The position numbers were made by a program, and so were the translations under genes. The notes under the pieces are model-generated. The model saw only the letters and a list, made by a program, of their open reading frames with translations, had not been told where the DNA came from and did not search any database. Below, piece after piece: positions 1 through 5,956 of a stretch of 5,956 nucleotides of DNA. Within the stretch, counting starts at the first letter, position 1. Each line of letters begins with the position of its first letter. The DNA comes from an uncultured Muribaculaceae bacterium (GTDB taxonomy: Bacteria > Bacteroidota > Bacteroidia > Bacteroidales > Muribaculaceae), in assembly GCA_910578305.1 (NCBI GenBank), contig CAJTQH010000090.1, forward strand, positions 1-5,956, written 5' to 3'.

Positions 1-1428
1 GCTGTGGATATAGGCGGCTTTTACGCGTAGTTTTATCAGATAATCGTTGAGCTCTTCGGCCATACGCTTGGTAAGCGTGGTCACGAGCACGCGCTCGTCG
101 CGTTCCACCCGCAGCTGTATCTCCTCCATAAGATCATCGATCTGATTTAGCGATGGCCGAACCTGTATTATCGGATCAAGCAGACCTGTAGGGCGTATGA
201 TCTGTTCTACTACTACACCTTCGCTGCGTTGCAACTCATAGTCGGCAGGAGTCGCGCTTACATACAACACCTGAGGCGTGAGGCTTTCAAATTCCTCGAA
301 TTTGAGCGGCCGGTTGTCGAGTGCGGCCGGCAGACGGAATCCATATTCCACAAGATTCATCTTTCGGGAAAGATCACCTCCGTACATGGCACGTACCTGC
401 GGTATGGTCACATGGCTTTCGTCTATTATCGTAAGGAAATCTTTTGGGAAATAGTCAAGCAGACAGAACGGGCGCATGCCGGGTTTTCGACCGTCGAAAT
501 ACCGGCTGTAGTTTTCTATGCCGGAGCAATGCCCTACCTCGCGCATCATCTCAATGTCGTAGGTCACTCGTTCCTGAAGGCGGCGGGCTTCAAGTTCGCG
601 CGCTTCTTTATAGAAAAATCCCACCTGATCTCCGAGATCCAGCTCTATCTGAGCCAGACCCGATGCCATGCGCTGGGGAGAGGTGACAAATATGTTGGCG
701 GGAAAAACCCTGAAAGAGTCATGCTGTCCTAATGTCACATAGTCGGTGGGATAGAATGTGGCTATCGATTCTATCTCGTCACCCCAGAATACAATTCTCA
801 ATACAATCTCTTCATAGGCCAGATATATGTCTACCGTGTCACCTTTTACGCGGAACGTGCCTCGGCTGAAATTTACCTCATTGCGGGAATAGAGAGCGTT
901 TACGAGTTCGCGCAGCAGTACATTTCTGGCAATCTTCTGACCCACATGGAGGTCTATCACATTGCTGTTGAAGTCTTCGGGGTTGCCCATGCCGTACAGA
1001 CACGACACCGAACTGACCACTATCACATCCTGACGTCCCGACAGAAGTGCGGATGTGGTGGCAAGACGCAGCTTGTCGATCTCGTCGTTGATCATCAGAT
1101 CTTTTTCGATGTATTTGTCTACCGAGGGTATGTATGCTTCGGGTTGATAATAGTCGTAATACGACACAAAGTATTGTACGGAGTTGTCGGGAAAGAAGTT
1201 CTTGAATTCGCTGTAAAGTTGTGCGGCCAGGGTTTTGTTGTGACTCAGTATTAGCGTGGGCTTCTGCACACGTTCGATAACATTGGCCATGGTAAATGTC
1301 TTGCCGGAGCCGGTGACGCCGAGCAGCGTCTGGGCCGGCACTCCGTCGGATATTCCGGCTGCGAGCTGGTCTATGGCTTGCGGCTGGTCGCCGGTAGGCT
1401 TATATTGGGATGAGAGTTTGAATTCCAT
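1..1428 (-). CDS. uvrB: UvrB, excinuclease ABC subunit B (3' end outside window)
   Basis: UvrB is the DNA-damage-verifying helicase-like subunit of the UvrABC nucleotide excision repair complex; it is loaded by UvrA and then recruits UvrC for incision. I translated the minus strand and it is open for 476 codons without a stop up to the window edge. Visible landmarks are the N-terminal family signature YKPTGDQPQAI (residues 9-19), Walker A GVTGSGKT (37-44), the beta-hairpin YYDYYQPEAY (90-99) that clamps the damaged strand, the Walker B-type DESH (336-339), the RLPAALDNRPL segment, and helicase motif VSATP. The fragment ends in AAYIHS, at the start of the second helicase domain. UvrB is usually about 670-680 residues, so roughly 200 residues, including the UvrC-binding C-terminal domain, are missing here. 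The ATG at 1428 places the family signature at the expected distance from the N-terminus. No frameshift or missing key residue is seen. Confidence 0.98.
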   Translation of the reverse strand, partial: MEFKLSSQYKPTGDQPQAIDQLAAGISDGVPAQTLLGVTGSGKTFTMANVIERVQKPTLILSHNKTLAAQLYSEFKNFFPDNSVQYFVSYYDYYQPEAYIPSVDKYIEKDLMINDEIDKLRLATTSALLSGRQDVIVVSSVSCLYGMGNPEDFNSNVIDLHVGQKIARNVLLRELVNALYSRNEVNFSRGTFRVKGDTVDIYLAYEEIVLRIVFWGDEIESIATFYPTDYVTLGQHDSFRVFPANIFVTSPQRMASGLAQIELDLGDQVGFFYKEARELEARRLQERVTYDIEMMREVGHCSGIENYSRYFDGRKPGMRPFCLLDYFPKDFLTIIDESHVTIPQVRAMYGGDLSRKMNLVEYGFRLPAALDNRPLKFEEFESLTPQVLYVSATPADYELQRSEGVVVEQIIRPTGLLDPIIQVRPSLNQIDDLMEEIQLRVERDERVLVTTLTKRMAEELNDYLIKLRVKAAYIHS

Positions 1429-1434
1429 AACTCG

Positions 1435-1442
1435 CAAAGTTA
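1435..1442 (-). promoter_or_regulatory. uvrB promoter -7 element (TAACTTTG)
   Basis: Read on the minus strand, TAACTTTG matches the Bacteroidetes -7 consensus TAnnTTTG and lies only 6 bases before the uvrB ATG. The -33 region is weak: a TTA, not TTG, sits at about the right distance. If the element is used, transcription would begin at or within a few bases of the start codon, giving an almost leaderless mRNA. The assignment rests on consensus match and position only. Confidence 0.5.
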
Positions 1443-1861
1443 CGAATAATAATTCATATAACGTCGGATACTCATGGCTGCATTGCCGGGGGGCGGGGAT
1501 GGATGTTGTATAGATATATATTTTAACTTACTTTAATCATAATGGCGCAAAAGATGTGTCTAATTCTTTTCTCAAGAGCTAATTTTGTGGCTGATTCTAT
1601 TTTTAATCATACTGATATTATCCGTTTCATGAAAAGATTTCCATTCCCGTTCAATGCGAGGTGGTGTGCGCTGACGGCATACGCTCAGATCGTCACAACA
1701 TTGCCTGCGGTAGTGCAGACCGACTTGAAAAGTGTCACTCAAAGGCGGAGCGTTTGTTTTACCTTATGTATGTGCCACACCGTTATGCTTTCATTGTAGT
1801 TGAAGGCAATTGTCGGATGGTGTCCGTATATGATCTTTCGGGACGTACGGTGTGCCGGCTG
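1443..1861. other. Gene-poor intergenic region between uvrB and the bio operon
   Basis: This stretch separates the bioGC stop codon from the uvrB promoter. I see no convincing gene. On the minus strand it holds no long reading frame and no remnant of bioD or bioB that I can recognise. On the plus strand one frame is open from 1616 to the stop at 1918; it has only GTG starts (1661) and contains VYDLSGRTV at 1826-1852, a motif like those in C-terminal sorting modules of Bacteroidetes secreted proteins. A TAATTTTG at 1580-1587 fits the -7 consensus but lacks a good -33. The segment is AT-rich at 1500-1630, has a G-rich run at 1488-1499, and carries a near-repeat TTTAATCATA at 1532-1541 and 1602-1611. 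No strong hairpin followed by a T run was found downstream of bioGC, so no terminator is called. Confidence 0.6.
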
Positions 1862-3229
1862 TCACTTCATACGGATTACTATGTATATCGGATGGTATGT
1901 GATTTCACGTATGGATGAGGAAAGTATGCTGCGTGCGGCACTTAGCGAACGTGTTGAAACTGAAGTGTTGACTCCGGTCAGACGAAGATGACGCAGCAGT
2001 TGAGATGGGGTGTCGAATGCAATGGAGTGTCGGTCTTCACTTATGGAGATTTCCGCATGCTCATCCTGTAGAGCCTTTCGCCAGGTTTCCGCTGAAAGAT
2101 AATGTGCCGGTGAAGGAGCGAATGGTATTAGCTCTTTCATGTTGTCGGGACCGTAAGTGGCTATGGCTATTATTCCGCCTGGTCTTACTACACGCATGCA
2201 TTGGTGTATGAATGAGATAGGCGAGTCAAACCACTGGATTACTGACGCGCTTGCGATGGCGTCAATACTATTGGTAGCCAGATTTCGTATGGAGGTTTCG
2301 GCATCGCATTGTTCATGATGTCCGGGAAGCGTGTGTTGTAATTCGGCAAGATCCCATAATGTGAGATTTGTCGGTGATGCCCATTTCAGGTATTCGTTTG
2401 TTAACAAACCTGTGCCGGCGCCGGCTTCCACCACCGTCTGTGCTTCTTCGGACGGCTGCATGTTTCTCCAAAGTTCCGACAGATGTGCGGCAACGATACG
2501 TTGTACGGAGGCATTGGCTTCATAGCTTGATGCAGCACGGATAAATCGACGTGCCACCATGGGCTTGTGTGTTACCGTGGAGGCTATGATGTCGGAAAAA
2601 TCAGGCAGGTGATTGCTGTCGGTCAGTCGCACGTCGAGATGCATTGCCCATGCCCGCTGTTGATTGTCACAAGGTATGATTCGGTCGTATCTGGATATGA
2701 ATACAGTGTCCCATGATACATTTTGTTCGTCGGTATGAGGTAGGGAGGCAATGTGTAGCAGTTCGTCGCGCAGGCTATTGATGCTTCGATGCGGTCTTGT
2801 GGCTAAAAACTGAGCGGTAGCGGCCTGAGATCCGCACATGCGCCTGTAGAATTTAAGCAGAGACTGTTCCGACAGCCCGTCAAGAGTGCCTTGGAATATG
2901 GATTCCGGTATGCCGCGGTTGTCATCTACCGGATGATGTGTTCCGTTTACCGCTACTTTCAGGGTTATGGGCAGATGTGGATGCGATATTATGAAACGTG
3001 CAGCTTCTATGACTCCGAATGACCATGCGAGTACGCATATTTCACTGGCTGATTTCAGAGGCGTTTCATCAGTAGGCTCGGGCGAAGCATAGTCGTAGGC
3101 TACCCACAGGTCATAGTCATCGCGGGTCAGAGTGGAGAAAGGGTGTGTGTCCATGCCCCATCCTGCGAATATCAGTAGTATTCGTCCTGATGGTGCATGT
3201 GTATTGTCGGATATGTGGGTTAGTTTCAT
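1862..3229 (-). CDS. bioGC: Bifunctional BioG-BioC: pimeloyl-ACP methyl ester esterase fused to malonyl-ACP O-methyltransferase
   Basis: A 455-residue cytoplasmic fusion covering both ends of pimelate-moiety synthesis. Residues 1 to about 215 match BioG (DUF452 alpha/beta hydrolase): FAGWGMD (21-27), nucleophile motif WSFG with Ser70, NGTHHPVDD (95-103), GIPESIF and FYRRMCG, then likely catalytic Asp182 (SRYDRIIP) and His207 (DSNHLPDF). BioG cleaves the methyl ester of pimeloyl-ACP. Residues from about 224 match BioC: the N-terminal signature ARRFIRAASSYEANASVQ (226-243), SAM-binding VVEAGAGTGLLT (266-277), ASASVIQWF (326-334), VRPGGIIAIATYG, and a typical ITYHPIY ending. BioC methylates the free carboxylate of malonyl-ACP or malonyl-CoA. 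The linker is only about 10-15 residues. The ATG overlaps the bioF stop as ATGA, supporting translational coupling and this start. Catalytic roles of Ser70, Asp182 and His207 are inferred from family motifs. Confidence 0.95.
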   Translation of the reverse strand: MKLTHISDNTHAPSGRILLIFAGWGMDTHPFSTLTRDDYDLWVAYDYASPEPTDETPLKSASEICVLAWSFGVIEAARFIISHPHLPITLKVAVNGTHHPVDDNRGIPESIFQGTLDGLSEQSLLKFYRRMCGSQAATAQFLATRPHRSINSLRDELLHIASLPHTDEQNVSWDTVFISRYDRIIPCDNQQRAWAMHLDVRLTDSNHLPDFSDIIASTVTHKPMVARRFIRAASSYEANASVQRIVAAHLSELWRNMQPSEEAQTVVEAGAGTGLLTNEYLKWASPTNLTLWDLAELQHTLPGHHEQCDAETSIRNLATNSIDAIASASVIQWFDSPISFIHQCMRVVRPGGIIAIATYGPDNMKELIPFAPSPAHYLSAETWRKALQDEHAEISISEDRHSIAFDTPSQLLRHLRLTGVNTSVSTRSLSAARSILSSSIREITYHPIYIVIRMK

Positions 3230-4356
3230 AATGAAGATTGCAATGCGTTGGCAAATCGTATCATATCTTCTCTGTCGAGAGCGGCACTGAGACTGATTCT
3301 GAGACGTTCTGTACCGGCCGGTACGGTTGGTGTGCGGATAGGTAGTACCTTGAACCCCTCATTCAGTAGTTTGGCCGACAGGTCTATGGCTTTTTTTGCA
3401 TCGCCAACAACTATTGGCTGGATGTGGCTTGGTTCTTTCCCTGTGGTCAGTTCAAGGCCGGCAAGAGCTTTGAACAGATCCGTACCGAGGCTATGTAGAT
3501 GCCTTCTTTGACTGTCCATTGACGTCATGTGTTCGATAACGAATCGACTCCAGGCGCAATTGAGGGGCGGTAGGGCAGTGGAGAATATGAAACTGCGTGA
3601 GCGGTTAAGCGCATATTGCCTCAGCTCTGGTGTAGTGATGCAGAATGCTCCCATCGATGCGGCGGCTTTGCCCAGAGTGCCCACTATCACATCCACCTTG
3701 TCCGAATGCTCTGAGGCCATGCATAGTCCGAGTCCTTTAGGTCCGGACACACCAAACGCATGAGCTTCGTCGACATATAGCATCACACGCGGATAGCGCA
3801 GCTTTAGTTCTATGAGCCTGTCGATGTCGGCATGGTCGCCGTCCATGCTGTAGATTGACTCCACTGCCACTATTATGCGGTCGTAGGAGTTGTGTTCGCG
3901 TTGCAATATCTGCTCCAGCCTGTCATAGTCGGCATGGGCAAACCGTTTGAATGGCGCGCGCGATAGAACAATGCCGTCAATCATACTTGCATGAACGAGT
4001 TTGTCGGCTACTATAAGTGTGCCTTTTTCCGAAGCCAAAGCCGACAGCAAGCCTGTATTTGCATGATAGCCGCTGTTGAATATAAGTGCCGGTCGCCCGT
4101 ACAGATCTTCAAGAAGAGATTCCAGTCGGGCATATTGTTCCTGATCGGCTGCCAGTAACCGTGAGGCCGAAGACGTTAGGGCTATGTGGCGATTGTTTTC
4201 ATTGCTGTAAAATCTGTCGAGCATTTCAGCACACGAACCGATGCCCAGATAGTCGTTGGACGATAGATCTATAACATCTCTGCCTGAAGAAGCCGGCAGA
4301 GAACGCAGGTTTCCGCTCAGGCGGAGCGATTCCAGAGTGTCGGTATATATGCTCAT
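3226..4356 (-). CDS. bioF: BioF, 8-amino-7-oxononanoate (KAPA) synthase
   Basis: PLP-dependent alpha-oxoamine synthase of 376 residues (E. coli BioF has 384) that condenses pimeloyl-ACP (or -CoA) with L-alanine, releasing CO2, to give KAPA. Visible landmarks are LSSNDYLG (31-38), the substrate-binding ASRLL (64-68), LIFNSGYHAN (91-100), KLVHASMIDG with the PLP-stacking His122 (119-128), VESIYSMDGD (165-174), VDEAHAFGVSG (195-205) with Asp196 and His199 contacting the cofactor, and TLGKAAASMGAF with the Schiff-base Lys230. The frame is open further upstream, to about 4680, but that extension lies in the bioA coding region in another frame. The ATG at 4356 overlaps the bioA stop as ATGA and starts the protein at the normal BioF length. 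The gene is second in the operon, coupled on both sides by 4-base overlaps. Confidence 0.97.
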   Translation of the reverse strand: MSIYTDTLESLRLSGNLRSLPASSGRDVIDLSSNDYLGIGSCAEMLDRFYSNENNRHIALTSSASRLLAADQEQYARLESLLEDLYGRPALIFNSGYHANTGLLSALASEKGTLIVADKLVHASMIDGIVLSRAPFKRFAHADYDRLEQILQREHNSYDRIIVAVESIYSMDGDHADIDRLIELKLRYPRVMLYVDEAHAFGVSGPKGLGLCMASEHSDKVDVIVGTLGKAAASMGAFCITTPELRQYALNRSRSFIFSTALPPLNCAWSRFVIEHMTSMDSQRRHLHSLGTDLFKALAGLELTTGKEPSHIQPIVVGDAKKAIDLSAKLLNEGFKVLPIRTPTVPAGTERLRISLSAALDREDMIRFANALQSSL

Positions 4357-5672
4357 AGTTCGCTTACTATCTGCAACATGTTTACAGCCAGAGTGGTGAG
4401 ATCGCTGTCGCTTATCACATAAGGAGGCATTATATAGACATTGCGCCCGAACGGACGTACCCAGATACCCAGTTCCACGCATCGGCGCTGGAAAGTAGCC
4501 ACATCTACAGGTCGCTTCATTTCCACTACACCGATTGAGCCTATAACTCTTACTTCGTTCACTCCCGGCATCTCCGAGGCAGGTGCAAGCAGGTGCTTGA
4601 GCATAGACTCGATATGTGCCACGCGCGACTGCATGTCCTGTGATTGCAGCAATCGGAGAGATTCTATGGCTATGGCACATGCCAGCGGATTGGCCATAAA
4701 TGTCGGACCATGCATCATCACACCTGCTTCGCCGCGCGATATGGTGTCAGCCACATCTTTAGATGTAAGTACGGCGCTCATCGTGAGATATCCGGCTGTA
4801 AGCCCTTTTCCGATACACATTATATCCGGTTTTACACCACAGTGTTCCCATGCCCACATGCGGCCTGTACGCCAGAATCCGGTAGCTATTTCGTCAAATA
4901 TAAGATACACATCATATCGGTCGCACAGACGACGTGCTTCCACAAGATATTGCGGATGGTAAAAATACATTCCACCTGCGCCTTGCACGATCGGCTCAAG
5001 TATCAGGGCTGCAATCTCATTATGGTGTGAACTTAAAGTGGCTTCAAGATCATTCATGGCTTCAGGAATCCATTCCTGTCCGAATTTTACTCTTGGTTGC
5101 TCCACAAAGTATCGTATAGGCAGTGCCGAACCGAATGCTCCGTGCATACCGGTAATGGGATCACATACACTCATGGCATTCCATGTGTCTCCATGATAAC
5201 CTGAGCGGATGGTGATAAAGTTGGTCTTTGCATGCGAACCACTCTTCGACACAGCAGCCTGTACAGCCATTTTCATTGCCACTTCCACTGCGACAGATCC
5301 TGAATCGGCATAAAATATATTATGCATGTTGTCGGGAGCTGTGTCCAGAAGCATCTTGCCGAGTTTTATGGCCGGTTCATGGGTAAAGCCACCAAACATT
5401 ACATGACTCATTTTTTTTGCTTGTTCTGTCATGGCGGCATTTATGGATGGATGATTATAACCATGAATCACACACCACCATGATGACATGCCATCAATAA
5501 GTTCGCGTCCGTCTACAAGGCGTATGCGCACACCCTCGGCTGAATCCACCTTGTAAGTCGGAAGAGGATTGATGGTAGATGTATATGGATGCCATAGATG
5601 ATCGCGATCCCACGGATCATGTAATTCAATTTTGGATTTTGCAGGTATCATATATATAGTCACAAGACTCAT
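4353..5672 (-). CDS. bioA: BioA, adenosylmethionine-8-amino-7-oxononanoate aminotransferase (DAPA synthase)
   Basis: Class III PLP aminotransferase that moves an amino group, in the usual BioA type from S-adenosylmethionine, to KAPA to make 7,8-diaminopelargonate. Landmarks (numbered from the ATG at 5672; 439 residues): DRDHLWHPYTS (22-32), DGMSSWWCVIHGYNHP (60-75), phosphate-binding DSGSVAVE (123-130), GYHGDTWNAMSV (158-169), FDEIATGF (259-266), CIGKGLTAGYLT with Schiff-base Lys289, GEAGVMMHGPTFMANPLACA, and VRPFGRNVYIMPPY. All closely follow E. coli BioA, including the paired Trp and the C-terminal RPFG arginine. One difference is Trp267 where the family has Gly (GFGRTG). The frame also allows a GTG at 5684, but that codon overlaps the apparent promoter -7 element; an ATG at 5651 is possible and would still keep the whole conserved domain. 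First gene of the bioA-bioF-bioGC operon. Confidence 0.96.
   Translation of the reverse strand: MSLVTIYMIPAKSKIELHDPWDRDHLWHPYTSTINPLPTYKVDSAEGVRIRLVDGRELIDGMSSWWCVIHGYNHPSINAAMTEQAKKMSHVMFGGFTHEPAIKLGKMLLDTAPDNMHNIFYADSGSVAVEVAMKMAVQAAVSKSGSHAKTNFITIRSGYHGDTWNAMSVCDPITGMHGAFGSALPIRYFVEQPRVKFGQEWIPEAMNDLEATLSSHHNEIAALILEPIVQGAGGMYFYHPQYLVEARRLCDRYDVYLIFDEIATGFWRTGRMWAWEHCGVKPDIMCIGKGLTAGYLTMSAVLTSKDVADTISRGEAGVMMHGPTFMANPLACAIAIESLRLLQSQDMQSRVAHIESMLKHLLAPASEMPGVNEVRVIGSIGVVEMKRPVDVATFQRRCVELGIWVRPFGRNVYIMPPYVISDSDLTTLAVNMLQIVSEL
5636..5650 (+). repeat. 15-base direct repeat, copy 1 (in bioA 5' end)
   Basis: ATTTTGCAGGTATCA occurs here and again, identically and in the same orientation, at 5837-5851. 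This copy lies inside the bioA coding region, antisense to codons for MIPAKS near the N-terminus, and is followed by no -7 element on the plus strand. Identity was read directly; origin by duplication or chance is unknown. Confidence 0.7.
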
Positions 5673-5683
5673 TATTAAGTCCA

Positions 5684-5691
5684 CAAATTTA
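5684..5691 (-). promoter_or_regulatory. bioA operon promoter -7 element (TAAATTTG)
   Basis: TAAATTTG on the minus strand matches the Bacteroidetes -7 consensus TAnnTTTG, 11 bases before the ATG at 5672. The expected -33 position (about 5711-5713) reads TTC, a one-base departure from TTG. A start of transcription near 5677-5680 would leave a leader of only 5-8 bases to the ATG at 5672, or about 26-29 bases to the ATG at 5651. This is the only good promoter candidate upstream of the operon. Confidence 0.5.
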
Positions 5692-5713
5692 CAAAAAAAT
5701 CCTTGGCTCGAAT

Positions 5714-5727
5714 CTTCTGAATAGAAG
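5714..5727. repeat. Inverted repeat CTTCT-GAAT-AGAAG upstream of bioA
   Basis: A perfect 5-base inverted repeat with a 4-base spacer, sitting just upstream of where the -33 contact of the bioA promoter would fall. Its position would suit an operator, but its short arms mean chance is quite possible. It does not resemble the TTGTAAAC half-sites known for BirA. Confidence 0.3.
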
Positions 5728-5836
5728 CATTAATTTTAGCATAAAAAAATAGGATTCTTTTTTAAGGACGGAATCAAGTGTAAAATAGAGTGTTAGCGAA
5801 AAGAGGCGAAAGTTTCTTGAAAAAAAGTGTTGTAAA

Positions 5837-5851
5837 ATTTTGCAGGTATCA
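5837..5851 (+). repeat. 15-base direct repeat, copy 2 (in tRNA promoter)
   Basis: Second identical copy of ATTTTGCAGGTATCA, 201 bases to the right of copy 1. It includes the TTTTG that serves as the -33 element of the tRNA-Gly promoter and part of its spacer. Confidence 0.7.
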
Positions 5852-5869
5852 AAATAATGCCTACCTTTG
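5838..5869 (+). promoter_or_regulatory. tRNA-Gly promoter (TTTTG - 19 bases - TACCTTTG)
   Basis: TTTTG at 5838-5842 is followed by exactly 19 bases and then TACCTTTG at 5862-5869. Both elements and the spacing match the Bacteroidetes primary-sigma consensus. Transcription should begin near 5875, about 25 bases before the mature tRNA 5' end at 5901, leaving a short leader for RNase P. This is the strongest promoter in the window and supports assignment to Bacteroidota. Confidence 0.85.
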
Positions 5870-5900
5870 CATCGCAAATGGGAAATCACCCAGCACCAAC

Positions 5901-5956
<56 letters not shown>

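Noticed and set aside
229..732. Plus-strand reading frame of 167 codons
   Set aside because: It lies wholly antisense to uvrB, which is conserved through this stretch; the frame encodes nothing recognisable.
1488..1500. G-rich run GGGGGGCGGGG as a possible G-quadruplex
   Set aside because: It lacks four separate runs of three G with loops, so a canonical quadruplex is not supported.
1820..1850. CCGTA/TACGG pair downstream of bioGC as a transcription terminator
   Set aside because: The stem is only 5 bases with a 17-base loop and has no following T run.
2414..2425. Perfect 12-base GC palindrome GCCGGCGCCGGC
   Set aside because: It encodes the alternating Ala-Gly of the BioC SAM-binding motif, which explains it fully.
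4357..4680. Upstream extension of the bioF frame by 108 codons
   Set aside because: It overlaps bioA in another frame, is Cys-rich and unlike BioF, and the ATG at 4356 gives the normal family length and an ATGA junction.
4441..4962. Plus-strand reading frame of 173 codons
   Set aside because: It is antisense to the conserved BioA C-terminal half and shows no domain features.
5684..5694. TTGTAAATTTG as a BirA operator half-site
   Set aside because: A partner half-site in inverted orientation at about 14-16 bases is absent, and the sequence is explained by the -7 promoter element.
5689..5889. Minus-strand reading frame of 66 codons between bioA and the tRNA
   Set aside because: It runs over the bioA promoter and antisense to the tRNA promoter, is rich in Phe/Leu as expected for AT-rich spacer, and matches nothing known to me.

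Overview
The window looks like chromosomal DNA from a member of the Bacteroidota, most likely order Bacteroidales. Three things point there: promoters of the Bacteroidetes type (TTTG, a 19-base spacer, then TAnnTTTG) instead of a sigma70 -35/-10 pair; start codons without Shine-Dalgarno sequences; and a fused BioG-BioC protein, an arrangement known from Bacteroides and relatives. A family such as Muribaculaceae is plausible but cannot be fixed from the sequence alone.

Layout from left to right. Bases 1-1428 (minus strand) hold the first 476 codons of uvrB, the nucleotide-excision-repair damage-recognition subunit; its 3' end lies outside the window. Bases 1429-1861 are a gene-poor stretch with the uvrB promoter and a doubtful plus-strand reading frame. 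Bases 1862-5672 (minus strand) are a compact biotin operon transcribed bioA - bioF - bioGC, with both junctions made of a 4-base ATGA stop/start overlap. Bases 5673-5900 are a divergent promoter region serving bioA on the minus strand and a tRNA on the plus strand. Bases 5901-5956 are the first 56 nucleotides of tRNA-Gly(GCC), cut off by the window edge in the T arm.

How the genes work together. The BioC half of the fusion methylates malonyl-ACP (or malonyl-CoA) so that it can enter fatty-acid elongation. The BioG half later removes the methyl group from pimeloyl-ACP methyl ester. BioF condenses pimeloyl-ACP with alanine to KAPA, and BioA aminates KAPA to DAPA. The last two steps, BioD (dethiobiotin synthetase) and BioB (biotin synthase), are not encoded in the window; the operon is followed directly by the uvrB region, so these genes must lie elsewhere if the pathway is complete.

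I found no mobile element, CRISPR array, phage gene or clearly new system. The genes are conserved housekeeping functions. The points most worth a second look are the BioG-BioC fusion, the near-leaderless uvrB promoter, the odd base at tRNA position 54, a 15-base repeat shared by the bioA start and the tRNA promoter, and a possible secretion-domain remnant between uvrB and the bio operon.
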